This document shows, piece by piece, positions 26,599 to 35,140 of a stretch of DNA of 64,000 nucleotides (its first letter is position 1; the number at the start of each line of letters is the position of its first letter). The notes beneath the pieces are model-generated. The model had not been told where the DNA came from. It made no database searches and saw only the letters and a list, made by a program, of their open reading frames with translations. Position numbers and translations under genes: made by a program. The DNA comes from Rhizobium sp. C1 (GTDB lineage Bacteria > Pseudomonadota > Alphaproteobacteria > Rhizobiales > Rhizobiaceae), in contig NZ_JAJNCY010000002.1 in assembly GCF_021026335.1 (NCBI RefSeq), forward strand, positions 372,001 to 436,000, read 5' to 3'.

Positions 26599-28473
26599 TT
26601 AGGCCCCGCCGATCTCTTCGAGCTCGGTCGACAGCGCCAGCCACTCTTCTTCGCTGGCCTCCAGCTTCTTCTGCGCATTCGCTCGGGCGGTTGTCAGATC
26701 CGCAGCCCGGTTCGGGTTCTTCGTATAGATCTCCGGATCGGAAAGCTCGGTATCGATGCCCTGAATCAATCTCTCAATGCGATCGATCAAGCTCTGGATT
26801 TCATCGATCTTTTTCTTCAGCGCAATCGGATTGGAGCGCTTCTGCGCCGCCGGCTTGTCGGCCTGAGCAGCGGTGACGCTGCCGCTCTCCTTCTTCTGCG
26901 ACGCCTTGCCGGCAGAGACGACGAGATCGCGATATTCTTCCAGATCGCCCTCGAAGACCTTCACCGTGCCATCGCGCACCAGCCACAGCCGGTCCACTGT
27001 CGCCTCGATGAGGTGGCGGTCGTGCGAGATGAGGATGACGGCGCCGGTATAGTCGTTCAGCGCCTCGATGAGCGCGCGGCGGCTGTCGATGTCGAGATGG
27101 TTCGTCGGTTCGTCGAGGATGAGCAGGTTCGGCGCATGGAAGGCCGAAAGGCCCATGAGAAGCCGCGCCTTCTCGCCACCGGAGAGATCCTTCGCCGCCG
27201 TGTCCATCTTCTCGGTCGGCAGGCCCATCTGCGCGACGCGCGAACGGACCTTGGCCTCCGGCTCCAGCGGCATCAGCTTGCGCACATGATCGACGGCGCT
27301 CTGTTCCGGCACGAGATCGTCGAGCTGGTGCTGGGCGAAGAAGCCGATCTTCAGGTTCGGTGCCAGCGTCACGCGTCCGGCCTCCGCCTTCAGGCGGCCG
27401 GAAATGAACTTCGCGAACGTGGATTTACCATTGCCGTTCGAGCCGAGCAGCGCGATGCGATCGTCGGTGTCGATGCGCAGGTTGAGGTTTTTCAGGATCG
27501 GCTTGCCGGGTTCGTAGCCGACCGCGCCTTTCTCCACATGCACGATGGGCGAGGCGGCTTCCTTCTCCGGATCGGGGAACTTGAAGCCGGCCACATGCTC
27601 GTGCACGACGGCTGCGACCGTTCCCATCCGCTCCAGCGCCTTGACGCGGCTCTGTGCCTGCTTGGCCTTCGTTGCCTTGGCCTTGAACCGGTCGATGAAG
27701 CTTTGCAGATGCTTGCGCGCCGCCTCGTTCTTGGCCCGCGCCTTCATCTGCAGCTCGTCGGCCTCCGCCTTCTGCCGCTCGAACTGGTCATAGGAACCGC
27801 GATAGAAGGTCAGCTTCTTCTGGTCGAGATGCACGATCGAGTTGACCGCCGAGTTCAAAAGATCGCGGTCGTGGCTGATGATGATCACGGTATGCGGATA
27901 GCGCTTGATATAGTCCTCGAGCCAGAGTGTACCTTCGAGGTCGAGATAGTTGGTCGGTTCGTCGAGGAGCAGCAGGTCAGGCTCGGAAAAGAGCACGGCC
28001 GCCAGCGCCACGCGCATCCGCCAGCCGCCGGAGAAACTTTTCGCCGGCCGCTTCTGCGCCTCGTCATCAAAACCGAGACCGGCCAGAATGGAGGCCGCGC
28101 GGGCTTCCGCCGAATAGGCGTCAATGTCGGCAAGTCGCACCTGGATTTCGGCGATGCGATGCGGATCGGTCGCCGTTTCCGCCTCCTTCAGAAGCGCCGC
28201 GCGCTCCTTGTCCGCCGCCATGACGATCTCGATCAGCGCGTCATCCGTCCCCGGCGCTTCCTGCGCCACCTGTCCGATCCGCGCGCCTTTAGGATAATTG
28301 ACCGTGCCGGCCTCGGGCGACATGTCGCCGGTGATGATCTTGAACAGCGTGGATTTCCCCGCGCCATTACGCCCCACAAGACCCGCCTTGAACCCGGAAG
28401 GCAAGGTGAGCGATGCATCGTCAATGAGAAGGCGCCCGGCAATGCGGGCCGTGAGACCGGAAATCGTGATCAT
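26599..28473 (-). CDS. ABC-F family ATP-binding protein
   Basis: A 624-residue protein with two ABC ATPase modules and no membrane spans. Start at the ATG at 28473 (ITISGLTARIAGRLLIDDAS). Walker A GRNGAGKST (~35), signature SFSGGWRMR, Walker B LLLLDEPTNYLD; then the ABC-F linker rich in Arg/Lys; second half with GSNGNGKST, DLSGGEKARL and LLILDEPTNHLD. The C-terminal ~90 residues form a coiled coil. ABC-F proteins act on ribosomes in translation (EttA/YheS/Uup group). It is closest to the Uup/YheS type, but the subtype cannot be fixed. Confidence 0.93.
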   Translation of the reverse strand: MITISGLTARIAGRLLIDDASLTLPSGFKAGLVGRNGAGKSTLFKIITGDMSPEAGTVNYPKGARIGQVAQEAPGTDDALIEIVMAADKERAALLKEAETATDPHRIAEIQVRLADIDAYSAEARAASILAGLGFDDEAQKRPAKSFSGGWRMRVALAAVLFSEPDLLLLDEPTNYLDLEGTLWLEDYIKRYPHTVIIISHDRDLLNSAVNSIVHLDQKKLTFYRGSYDQFERQKAEADELQMKARAKNEAARKHLQSFIDRFKAKATKAKQAQSRVKALERMGTVAAVVHEHVAGFKFPDPEKEAASPIVHVEKGAVGYEPGKPILKNLNLRIDTDDRIALLGSNGNGKSTFAKFISGRLKAEAGRVTLAPNLKIGFFAQHQLDDLVPEQSAVDHVRKLMPLEPEAKVRSRVAQMGLPTEKMDTAAKDLSGGEKARLLMGLSAFHAPNLLILDEPTNHLDIDSRRALIEALNDYTGAVILISHDRHLIEATVDRLWLVRDGTVKVFEGDLEEYRDLVVSAGKASQKKESGSVTAAQADKPAAQKRSNPIALKKKIDEIQSLIDRIERLIQGIDTELSDPEIYTKNPNRAADLTTARANAQKKLEASEEEWLALSTELEEIGGA

Positions 28474-28600
28474 GATGGCGGGTTTAATGGCCGACGTTGG
28501 CGGTGATGGCAAGGGGGATGGGCGTTGAAGAGCGGACAAAAGCGGGTAACGTCGTCAGGTGAAGGCACGAGTCGGTGCTGGATCGCGAACGGGGACATTC

Positions 28601-29245
28601 ATGGACATCTACGCACTCGGCGCGGCCGTCATCGCAGGCTTTGTCTACGGTATCACGCCGGGACCCGGCGTGCTTGCCGTCTTTGGCATTGGCGCGGATC
28701 AGGGCAGGCGGTCTGCGGCGGCGTTTCTGACCGGGCATCTGGCGGGTGATGTCGTGTGGTCGACGCTGGCGCTGGTTTCCATTGTCGGGGCAACCGTCAT
28801 CGGTTCGATCTTCTTTGACATTCTGGGCCTGATCAGTGGGGCCTATCTCTTCTGGCTCGGCTGGCGCGCCGTCACAGTCAAGCGCCGCTCGCAGGAAGAC
28901 GTGAGCGCCGCGCGCATCCGCCGCCCCATCCTTCACGGGCTGACTTTCGGCCTCACCAATCCGAAATCATATCCTGTCGCCGTGGCCACGCTCACCGCGC
29001 TGCTCTCCGCCAAGGCGGGCCTGCTCACCTTCGCAATGCTCCCGGCGCTGGTCGCTGCAACCTTTGTCGGTGGCCTCTTCGCCTATGTGATCCTCATCGG
29101 CATCGTCGGCATGTCCGCCATCCGCCGGCTTTATCGCCGGCATGAACTCTGGGTGACGCGCCTCAGCGGCATCATGTTCATCGGTTTCGCCGTCCACGCC
29201 ATCATGCATGCCGCACCCGGCCTGATGAACCCGCGCAAGGCCTGA
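28601..29245 (+). CDS. LysE family translocator
   Basis: A 214-residue membrane protein with about six spans, from the ATG at 28601, with GGGGAC upstream. The LysE/RhtB N-terminal signature is present: GFVYGITPGPGVLAVFGIGA with the conserved TPGP, followed by GHLAGDVVWSTLALV and LISGAYLFWLGWRAV. FGLTNPKSYPVAVATLTALL is the second conserved block. The family exports amino acids such as lysine, homoserine and threonine; the substrate here is unknown. It is divergent from the ABC-F gene. Confidence 0.9.
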   Translation: MDIYALGAAVIAGFVYGITPGPGVLAVFGIGADQGRRSAAAFLTGHLAGDVVWSTLALVSIVGATVIGSIFFDILGLISGAYLFWLGWRAVTVKRRSQEDVSAARIRRPILHGLTFGLTNPKSYPVAVATLTALLSAKAGLLTFAMLPALVAATFVGGLFAYVILIGIVGMSAIRRLYRRHELWVTRLSGIMFIGFAVHAIMHAAPGLMNPRKA

Positions 29246-29297
29246 GGCGAACTCGTCCACTCTTGAACAGTTCGGAAATCCGGTGCATGTTGTCGCC

Positions 29298-29317
29298 AAC
29301 ATACCGGGTAGTATGTT
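29298..29317. promoter_or_regulatory. Inverted repeat before the acyl-CoA dehydrogenase, candidate operator
   Basis: AACATAC (29298-29304) and GTATGTT (29311-29317) are perfect inverted copies with a CGGGTA spacer. It ends 15 bases before the start codon, next to the GGAGGAG ribosome site. The shape resembles TetR-type operators found before acyl-CoA genes. No TetR gene is nearby in this window. Confidence 0.5.
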
Positions 29318-29332
29318 CTGGAGGAGCCGCGC

Positions 29333-31135
29333 ATGTCCCTGATCGTCGATCGCCGCAATATCGATTTCCTGCTTTACGAATTCCTGGAGGTCGAAAAGCT
29401 GTTCGAGACGGAACGCTATGGCGCGCATGACCGCGCCGGCGTGACGGCAATGCTGGACAGCGCGGAGGCGATTGCCGAAAAGCACTTCCAGCCGATTGCC
29501 GCGAAGCTCGATGCCAATGAGCCGAAGGCCGTCGATGGCAAGGTCGAGATCATCCCCGGCGTTAAGGAGGCGCTGGAGGCTTTTGCAGAGGCGGGCTTCT
29601 TCGCCACCGTCTTCGACGAGGCGGATGGCGGGCTGCAATTGCCGATGTCCGTGCATCTCCTGGCCGCCGGCATCTTCCAGGTCGCCAACCAGCCCATTGC
29701 CAACTATGCCTTTCTGACCATCGGCAATGCGAACATGCTGCGCGCCTTCGGAACGGAAGAGCAGATCGCGCGCTACATGCCGCCGATGCTGGAGGGCCGC
29801 TGGTTCGGCACCATGTGCCTTTCAGAACCGCAGGCCGGCTCATCGCTGTCCGACATCACCTGCAAGGCAGAGCCGTTGGGCGACGGCACCTATCGGCTCT
29901 CCGGTTCCAAGATGTGGATCTCCGGCGGCGATCATGAACTGTCGGAAAACATCGTGCACATGGTGCTTGCCAAAATCCCCGGCGGCCCGGCGGGCGTGAA
30001 GGGCATCTCGCTCTTCCTCGTGCCGAAAATCCGTGTGAACGAGGACGGCAGCCTCGGCGGCTCCAACCATATTGGCCTCGGCGGGCTGAACCACAAGATG
30101 GGCCAGCGCGGCACGACCAATTGCCTGCTCAACTTCTCCGATGGCGGCGACACGATCGGTACGCTGGTCGGCGCAGAGGGGCAGGGGTTGGCTTGCATGT
30201 TCCACATGATGAACGAAGCCCGTCTCGGCGTCGGCCACACGGCCGTTATGGCGGGGCTCGGCGGCTATCTCTTCTCGCTCAACTACGCGCGTGAACGCCT
30301 GCAGGGTCGGCATCCGCAGGACAAGAACCCGGTCTCGCCGCAGGTGCCGATCATCCAGCACGCCGACATCCGCCGCATGTTGCTGGCCCAGAAGGCCGCT
30401 GTCGAAGGCGCGATGGCGCTCACCGCCTATTGCGCACATCTGACCGATCTGGAGAAGGTCGAAGCAGATGCCGACAAGCGGGCAAACCTGCATCTTCTCC
30501 TCGAAATACTAACCCCCGTCGCCAAGAGCTGGCCGTCGGAGCACTGCCTGGAAGCCAACAAATGGGCGATCCAGATCCTAGGCGGCTATGGCTATACCCG
30601 CGATTTCCCCGTCGAGCGCTACTATCGCGACAACCGCCTGAACCATATCCACGAAGGAACCTACGGCATTCAGGCGCTCGACCTTCTCGGCCGCAAGGTG
30701 CGGATGAAGGACGGCGCGGCACTGAAAGTCTTGCTCGGCGAAGTCACAGTGACGGCGAAGGCCGCAGCGTGCACGGAGTTGGCCGAAGAAGCCAAGGCTC
30801 TGCAAGCCGCCATCGGCGCGCTCGGCGCAGCACTTCAGGCCGTCGGGGCGGCCAGCGACGCCAATCGTGGCCTCGCCAACGCCACGCTCTTCCTCAATTC
30901 CTTCGGTCATGTCGTTATTGCCTGGCTTTGGCTGAGGCAGGCGCTGATTGCTCAAAAGGCTTTGGAAGGTAAAAAAGACGAGGGCTCCGAGACGATCTTC
31001 TATCGCGGCAAGCTCGGCGCCTGCCGTTACTTCTTCCGCTATGAATTGCCGAAGGTCCATGCCGAGCTGGCGCTTGTCGCATCGCTGGATACGACCTGCC
31101 TGGAGTTTGCCAGTGAGGACTTCGGCGCACTTTAA
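29333..31135 (+). CDS. Acyl-CoA dehydrogenase, long form with extra C-terminal domain
   Basis: A 600-residue FAD enzyme, longer than the ~380 residues of classical acyl-CoA dehydrogenases. N-terminal helical domain, then MCLSEPQAGSSLSDITCKA (FAD-binding region), ISGGDHELSENIVH, GVKGISLFLVPK, and the C-terminal domain with ILGGYGYTRDFPVERYYRD followed by HEGTYGIQALDLLGRK, where a catalytic Glu is expected. The last ~120 residues match the acetyl-CoA-dehydrogenase-like C-terminal extension. The fatty or aryl acyl substrate is not known. A GGAGGAG site and an inverted repeat lie just upstream. Confidence 0.92.
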   Translation: MSLIVDRRNIDFLLYEFLEVEKLFETERYGAHDRAGVTAMLDSAEAIAEKHFQPIAAKLDANEPKAVDGKVEIIPGVKEALEAFAEAGFFATVFDEADGGLQLPMSVHLLAAGIFQVANQPIANYAFLTIGNANMLRAFGTEEQIARYMPPMLEGRWFGTMCLSEPQAGSSLSDITCKAEPLGDGTYRLSGSKMWISGGDHELSENIVHMVLAKIPGGPAGVKGISLFLVPKIRVNEDGSLGGSNHIGLGGLNHKMGQRGTTNCLLNFSDGGDTIGTLVGAEGQGLACMFHMMNEARLGVGHTAVMAGLGGYLFSLNYARERLQGRHPQDKNPVSPQVPIIQHADIRRMLLAQKAAVEGAMALTAYCAHLTDLEKVEADADKRANLHLLLEILTPVAKSWPSEHCLEANKWAIQILGGYGYTRDFPVERYYRDNRLNHIHEGTYGIQALDLLGRKVRMKDGAALKVLLGEVTVTAKAAACTELAEEAKALQAAIGALGAALQAVGAASDANRGLANATLFLNSFGHVVIAWLWLRQALIAQKALEGKKDEGSETIFYRGKLGACRYFFRYELPKVHAELALVASLDTTCLEFASEDFGAL

Positions 31136-31222
31136 AATGTCGCACCTGTTCATTGCTGATCAGATGACTTTGGAAAACCTTGCCGTATCGCCGTGAATGT
31201 AAGGAATAACCTGCGCGGTCGC

Positions 31223-31250
31223 TTGACGCCCCCCGCATGAGCCGATACAT
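31223..31250 (+). promoter_or_regulatory. zinT: Candidate zinT promoter
   Basis: TTGACG (31223-31228) and ATACAT (31245-31250) are separated by 16 bases and resemble sigma-70 -35 and -10 elements. The predicted start would fall near 31257, just before the Zur-type box. Confidence 0.45.
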
Positions 31251-31262
31251 CGGCCATCAGTG

Positions 31263-31277
31263 TGTTATTTTATAACA
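31263..31277. promoter_or_regulatory. zinT: Zur-type operator
   Basis: TGTTAT (31263-31268) and ATAACA (31272-31277) are perfect inverted halves around TTT. The sequence matches the core of alphaproteobacterial Zur boxes. It is 37 bases before the zinT start codon and just downstream of the candidate promoter. Zn-bound Zur would be expected to repress zinT. Confidence 0.75.
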
Positions 31278-31313
31278 TTACATGTTGATGGAAACACAAG
31301 GAGGTCCAGAACA

Positions 31314-31976
31314 ATGGCATCGAGGCTTATCAAATTTGTGGGCATGGCGGCTTTGGCAGCAGGCGTGCTTTGCGCTCCGCAATTCATGGCGTCCGGCGCT
31401 GTGAATGCGGCTGAAAAGGCCCATACCCACGACCACGGCTCGGACAAGGTCTACAAGGGCTATTTCGAGGATGCTGATATCAAGGATCGCACGCTTGCCG
31501 ATTGGCAGGGGGATTGGCAGTCTCTTTACCCGCTGCTGAAGGATGGCACGCTCGACAAGTTCCTGGAGCACAAGGCCAAGTCCGGCGACAAGACAGTCGA
31601 CCAGTATCGCGAATATTACACCAAGGGCTACGCAACCGATGTGGACCGCATCGTGATTGCCGGCGACAAGGTGACGTTCTATCGCGCTGGCAAGCTGACA
31701 GAGGCCACCTATGCCGACGATGGCCGCGAGACACTGGCCTACAAGAAGGGCAATCGCGGCGTTCGCTATATCTTTAAGAAGACGTCAGGCGATGCCTCCA
31801 TGCCGCAATATATCCAGTTCAGCGACCATCGCATCGCGCCGGAAAAGTCGGGCCATTATCATCTCTTCTGGGGCAATGATCGCGCCGCCACGCTTGCCGA
31901 GCTGAACAATTGGCCGACCTATTATCCCGCTGACCTGAGCCGCGAGGATGTCCTGCATGAGATGATGGAACATTGA
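31314..31976 (+). CDS. zinT: Periplasmic zinc-binding protein ZinT (YodA family)
   Basis: A 220-residue exported protein. The ATG at 31314 follows AAGGAGGT at 31298-31305 and begins a signal sequence (FVGMAALAAGVLCAPQF). A His-rich HTHDHG segment precedes the ZinT domain: YKGYFEDADIKDRTLADWQG, YYTKGYATDVDRIVI, and the C-terminal SGHYHLFWGND with HEMMEH. ZinT binds Zn2+ (and Cd2+) and delivers zinc to the ZnuABC importer under zinc starvation. The Zur-type box upstream supports zinc control. Confidence 0.95.
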   Translation: MASRLIKFVGMAALAAGVLCAPQFMASGAVNAAEKAHTHDHGSDKVYKGYFEDADIKDRTLADWQGDWQSLYPLLKDGTLDKFLEHKAKSGDKTVDQYREYYTKGYATDVDRIVIAGDKVTFYRAGKLTEATYADDGRETLAYKKGNRGVRYIFKKTSGDASMPQYIQFSDHRIAPEKSGHYHLFWGNDRAATLAELNNWPTYYPADLSREDVLHEMMEH

Positions 31977-32060
31977 GACGCGAAGCCTTGCGGCTTGAGC
32001 TGTCATCCAAGCCGCAATCCTGACCGCATTCAGCAATCGGGATATCTGCCTTGCTGAAGG

Positions 32061-32089
32061 TCGGGCGCAACGGTCTTCGTTGCGCCCGA
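32061..32089. terminator. Bidirectional terminator-like hairpin between zinT and the DinB-like gene
   Basis: TCGGGCGCAACG (32061-32072) and CGTTGCGCCCGA (32078-32089) form a perfect 12-base stem with a five-base loop. It lies six bases after the stop of the DinB-like gene and 85 bases after the zinT stop. It lacks a strong T-run on either side. Confidence 0.6.
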
Positions 32090-32094
32090 TTGCG

Positions 32095-32607
32095 TCAGAT
32101 AAAGGCTCTGCATTCCTCCGTGCGCAGATAGTAGATGAGGTCCAGCGCCAGCGACGGCTTGCCGAGCGTGGTCAGGATCGTATGCGCCTGTCCGCGATGG
32201 TGGGTCTGGTGGTTGAAGATATGCGCCAGCGCCGGGCTGAGTTTCTGCGTGACCGATTTCGACGAGGTCACGGGCGTGTAGGTGAAATCAGTCTTGAGTG
32301 CGTCTTCGCTCAAAGTCCCCACCCAGCGGATGATCCGCTCGTCTTCTTCCTTTCGGGCCGCATGCAATGCCTCGAATTCGGCGAAGAGGTTTTCATTCAG
32401 GCGGGTCGGCAAAGATCCTTCGCCGCTGAACCGATGCAGCCAGATGCGGTCTGCGACCAGCAGATGGTTCAGCGTCGCCATCAATGAGCCGAAGAAGGCG
32501 CCGGTCGGCTGGTTGAATTCTTCGCGGGTCAGCTTTGCAGCCTCTGCATAGAGTGTTGCGTTGGCCCATCGATTGTAGTGCGCGAACATATTGAAATGTT
32601 GTAGCAT
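32095..32607 (-). CDS. DinB family protein
   Basis: A 170-residue four-helix protein. The ATG at 32607 follows GGGAGGA by six bases; the longer frame to 32679 is not supported. It starts HFNMFAHYNRWANATLYAEA, the DinB-like first helix, then LMATLNHLLVADRIWLHRFS with the first metal His, and LAHIFNHQTHHRGQAHTIL with the His pair. The three His residues form the metal site of this YfiT/DinB fold, whose members act as metal-dependent thiol transferases or have unknown roles. Reaction and substrate are unknown here. Confidence 0.9.
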   Translation of the reverse strand: MLQHFNMFAHYNRWANATLYAEAAKLTREEFNQPTGAFFGSLMATLNHLLVADRIWLHRFSGEGSLPTRLNENLFAEFEALHAARKEEDERIIRWVGTLSEDALKTDFTYTPVTSSKSVTQKLSPALAHIFNHQTHHRGQAHTILTTLGKPSLALDLIYYLRTEECRAFI

Positions 32608-32743
32608 TCCGGTTCCTCCCATTCGAATTTTGATCCTGATCCAAAGTGGCGACCGTGTCACCCCTCGTTGCGATGACAATTGATGATTGGACGATCATCG
32701 CTTCTTATTGGCAAAACAGAACAATATGCCCCTGGAGTGAAAC

Positions 32744-33436
32744 ATGCCCATGATCCTTTACGGCCTTTGTGGTGAAGATCCGTCCGTCCATTTCTCGCCT
32801 CACGTCTGGAAGGTGATCATGGCGCTGCGCCACAAGGGGCTTGACTATGAGTTGCGCCCGGTGCCGTTCACGGAGGTTCCCAAGCTGGAGGATGGATTTT
32901 CACCGACCGTTCCGATCCTGCGCGACGGCGACACGCTTGTGCGCGACAGTTTCGACATCGCTCTCTATCTCGAAAAGACCTATCCGGATTTACCAAGCCT
33001 CTTTTGCGGCGAGGGCGGTCAGGCCATGGCCCGCTTTGTCGAGGGTTTCAGCCAGACGGTGCTGCATCCGGCCATTACGAAGATCGCGGTGGCAGACATC
33101 CACAATCTGCTCGCTCCAACGGATCGCGTCTATTTCCGCAAGACGCGCGAGGCTCGGCTGAGCCAGACATTGGAAGAACTCGCGTCCAACCGCTTTACCG
33201 AAGCGGCCGAGTTTCCCCGCAAGCTGGAGCCCATCCGCCATACGCTGAAATTCCAGCCGTGGCTTGGCGGAGAAGGCCCTCTGTTTGCGGACTACATCCT
33301 CTTCGGCGCCTTCCAGTGGGCGCGGGTCACGTCTTCGATCGATATTCTGAAAACCGATGACCCGGTCCGTGCCTGGTTCGAGCGTTGTCTTGATCTCCAT
33401 GGCGGTATTGGCAGAAGCGTCAGGGCCGCTGCCTGA
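32744..33436 (+). CDS. Glutathione S-transferase family protein, beta-etherase-like
   Basis: A 230-residue protein with an N-terminal thioredoxin-like domain (MILYGLCGEDPSVHFSPHVW with the active-site Ser region, FSPTVPILRDGDTLVRDSFD) and an all-helical C-terminal domain. The SPHVWKVIMALRHKGLDYE segment and DSFDIALYLEKTYPD resemble the LigE-type beta-etherase branch. Such enzymes conjugate or cleave with glutathione. It stands alone, divergent from the DinB-like gene, and its substrate is not known. Confidence 0.87.
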   Translation: MPMILYGLCGEDPSVHFSPHVWKVIMALRHKGLDYELRPVPFTEVPKLEDGFSPTVPILRDGDTLVRDSFDIALYLEKTYPDLPSLFCGEGGQAMARFVEGFSQTVLHPAITKIAVADIHNLLAPTDRVYFRKTREARLSQTLEELASNRFTEAAEFPRKLEPIRHTLKFQPWLGGEGPLFADYILFGAFQWARVTSSIDILKTDDPVRAWFERCLDLHGGIGRSVRAAA

Positions 33437-33537
33437 TAACCTTCCTGAACGCGTTCATTGCGTCCCCCCTTGTTTTGAGGCCGGAAGGCGGCTATTGAGC
33501 GGCCCAAATTCCCCATAAAACCCAAGGAATAAAAGAC

Positions 33538-33960
33538 ATGGCAATTGAACGTACCTTCTCGATGATCAAGCCGGACGCCACCAAGCGCAACCTGACCGGC
33601 GCCATCACCAAGATGCTCGAAGATGCCGGCCTGCGCGTCGTCGCCTCCAAGCGCGTCTGGATGAGCAAGCGCCAGGCTGAAGGCTTCTACGCCGTTCACA
33701 AGGACCGCCCCTTTTTCGGCGAACTGGTTGAAGGCATGACCTCGGGCCCGACCGTCGTTCAGGTTCTCGAAGGCGAAAACGCTATCCTGAAGAACCGCGA
33801 AGTCATGGGCGCCACCAACCCGGCCAACGCTGCCGAAGGCACGATCCGCAAGGTTCATGCTCTCTCGATCGGCGAAAACTCGGTTCACGGCTCGGATGCT
33901 CCGGAAACCGCTGCCGAAGAAATCGCCTACTGGTTCTCGGGCACCGAAATCGTCGGCTGA
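33538..33960 (+). CDS. ndk: Nucleoside-diphosphate kinase
   Basis: Ndk balances nucleoside triphosphates by transferring a phosphate through a phospho-His. The 140-residue protein starts [20 protein letters not shown] and has [31 protein letters not shown] and [16 protein letters not shown]; the catalytic His is in NSVHGSD. All family motifs are intact and the length is normal. Codon use is strongly biased, as expected for a highly expressed gene. A good terminator follows. Confidence 0.98.
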   Translation: MAIERTFSMIKPDATKRNLTGAITKMLEDAGLRVVASKRVWMSKRQAEGFYAVHKDRPFFGELVEGMTSGPTVVQVLEGENAILKNREVMGATNPANAAEGTIRKVHALSIGENSVHGSDAPETAAEEIAYWFSGTEIVG

Positions 33961-33989
33961 TTGCCGGATTTCAGAGTCTGATTTCTTGA

Positions 33990-34016
33990 AACGCCGCGGC
34001 CTGCCCGCGGCGTTTT
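33990..34016 (+). terminator. ndk: Terminator after ndk
   Basis: AACGCCGCGG (33990-33999) and CCGCGGCGTT (34005-34014) form a perfect 10-base stem around CCTGC, followed by TTC. It starts 29 bases after the ndk stop and may also serve the convergent lipoprotein gene. Confidence 0.85.
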
Positions 34017-34021
34017 CGCGT

Positions 34022-34528
34022 TCAGGCCTTTGGGCAGTCCGTATCCGGGCTGAAATCCGGGACGCCGCCCTTGACGAAAACCTTCGGGTTCGGGTCGTAG
34101 GCCGGTCCGACCACGATGGAATTTTTTGGCAGGATGGTTTGGTCGAGCGAAGAAATCACCGTCGTTTCGATCGTCTGTATTTTCTTTGCGTCGGGTCCGA
34201 ACAGGCTGACGGCTACCTTGTAGGGTCGGTCCTTCACCACACAGCGCAGCGGCGGACTTTCCAGCACCAGCTTCTCCCAGAAAGGAAAGATTTTCTGCGT
34301 GACCTTCAGCGGCGCGCCGCCGGTCGGATTTTCGAAGCTTGCCTCGACATAGCTGCCATCCGGGATCTTGCCCTGAAAGTCGAAGGCGAGATTATAGGTC
34401 GCTTTGGAGATCCGGTAGTTGAAGATAAACAGCTTGCCGCTCAGCTTCAGGGGCTCTGTTTCATCGCCCCTCTGGCAAGCGGTGAGCATCAGCGCCGCAA
34501 TGAGCGGCACAACCCGAAGCGTTTTCAT
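34022..34528 (-). CDS. Hypothetical lipoprotein
   Basis: A 168-residue protein from the ATG at 34528. The signal sequence (VVPLIAALMLTAC) has a lipobox LTAC with Cys ~18. The rest is predicted beta-rich (FIFNYRISKATYNLAFDF, YVEASFENPTGGAP). I do not recognise a named family. It overlaps the upstream CGNR regulator gene by four bases (ATGA), so the two form an operon. It is expected to be anchored in the periplasm or outer membrane. Confidence 0.82.
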   Translation of the reverse strand: MKTLRVVPLIAALMLTACQRGDETEPLKLSGKLFIFNYRISKATYNLAFDFQGKIPDGSYVEASFENPTGGAPLKVTQKIFPFWEKLVLESPPLRCVVKDRPYKVAVSLFGPDAKKIQTIETTVISSLDQTILPKNSIVVGPAYDPNPKVFVKGGVPDFSPDTDCPKA

Positions 34529-35073
34529 GATGCATCCTTCCCCTGTTTTTTCCTCTGGTAATGCAGGCGCGCCTTCACGCGGTTGCCGCAGACAGCCATG
34601 TCGCACCAAGCACGGCTCTTGTTCTTGCTGCGGTCGAGAAACAGCCATTCGCAATTGGGGCAGATCTTCAGCGCGCCGGCGCGCGAAGGCGAAATCAACC
34701 TGAGTGCGGACAGGGCGGTCTCGAAATCGAGATCGCCAGCCTCAGCAACTCTGAGCGCCTGTGCGATCTGATCTAGAAGATCCGCAAGCAACAGGGACGA
34801 TGGCGTACCACCGGCTTCTGCGCGGAAGTGCCGGTCAATGGCTTCACGCAACCTGATGAGCCCGTCGGCCCGATCGGCCGGCACGGCCTTGAGCGGTCCA
34901 TCCCGGTCCTCGGCGCAGAGCCGCGTGGCAGCGTCCGGAAAAGCTGCAAGATTGCCGGGATCAGCAAAGCGATCGATGGAGCGCGCGGGGTCGAAGCGTA
35001 AAATGACGCTGTTGGCGACATCGAGCGCAAGTGCGCCGCCGGAGAAGCGATGAGGGGTCCACGAAAAGGTCAT
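34525..35073 (-). CDS. CGNR zinc-finger regulator with ABATE domain
   Basis: A 182-residue regulator from the ATG at 35073. The N-terminal ABATE-like domain (GALALDVANSVILRFDP) is followed by the C-terminal CGNR zinc finger: CPNCEWLFLDRSKNKSRAWC and MAVCGNRVKARLHYQRK with four Cys. CGNR proteins are stress-linked transcription regulators; the ABATE domain is thought to sense a ligand. Immediately upstream is a long inverted repeat that also precedes the divergent permease gene, so autoregulation and control of the permease are plausible. Confidence 0.9.
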   Translation of the reverse strand: MTFSWTPHRFSGGALALDVANSVILRFDPARSIDRFADPGNLAAFPDAATRLCAEDRDGPLKAVPADRADGLIRLREAIDRHFRAEAGGTPSSLLLADLLDQIAQALRVAEAGDLDFETALSALRLISPSRAGALKICPNCEWLFLDRSKNKSRAWCDMAVCGNRVKARLHYQRKKQGKDAS

Positions 35074-35078
35074 GCTCA

Positions 35079-35114
35079 ATTATAACTGGTAAAAATAGTT
35101 TTGCTAGTTATAAT
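35079..35114. promoter_or_regulatory. Inverted repeat between the CGNR regulator and the divergent permease
   Basis: ATTATAACT (35079-35087) and AGTTATAAT (35106-35114) are perfect 9-base inverted copies, 27 bases centre to centre, separated by an AT-rich 18-base spacer. They fill most of the 67 bases between the two divergent start codons and probably overlap both promoters. This is the best candidate binding site for the adjacent CGNR regulator. Confidence 0.65.
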
Positions 35115-35140
35115 GTTGCGGCAGAGGAGGGAGGTCGGGT

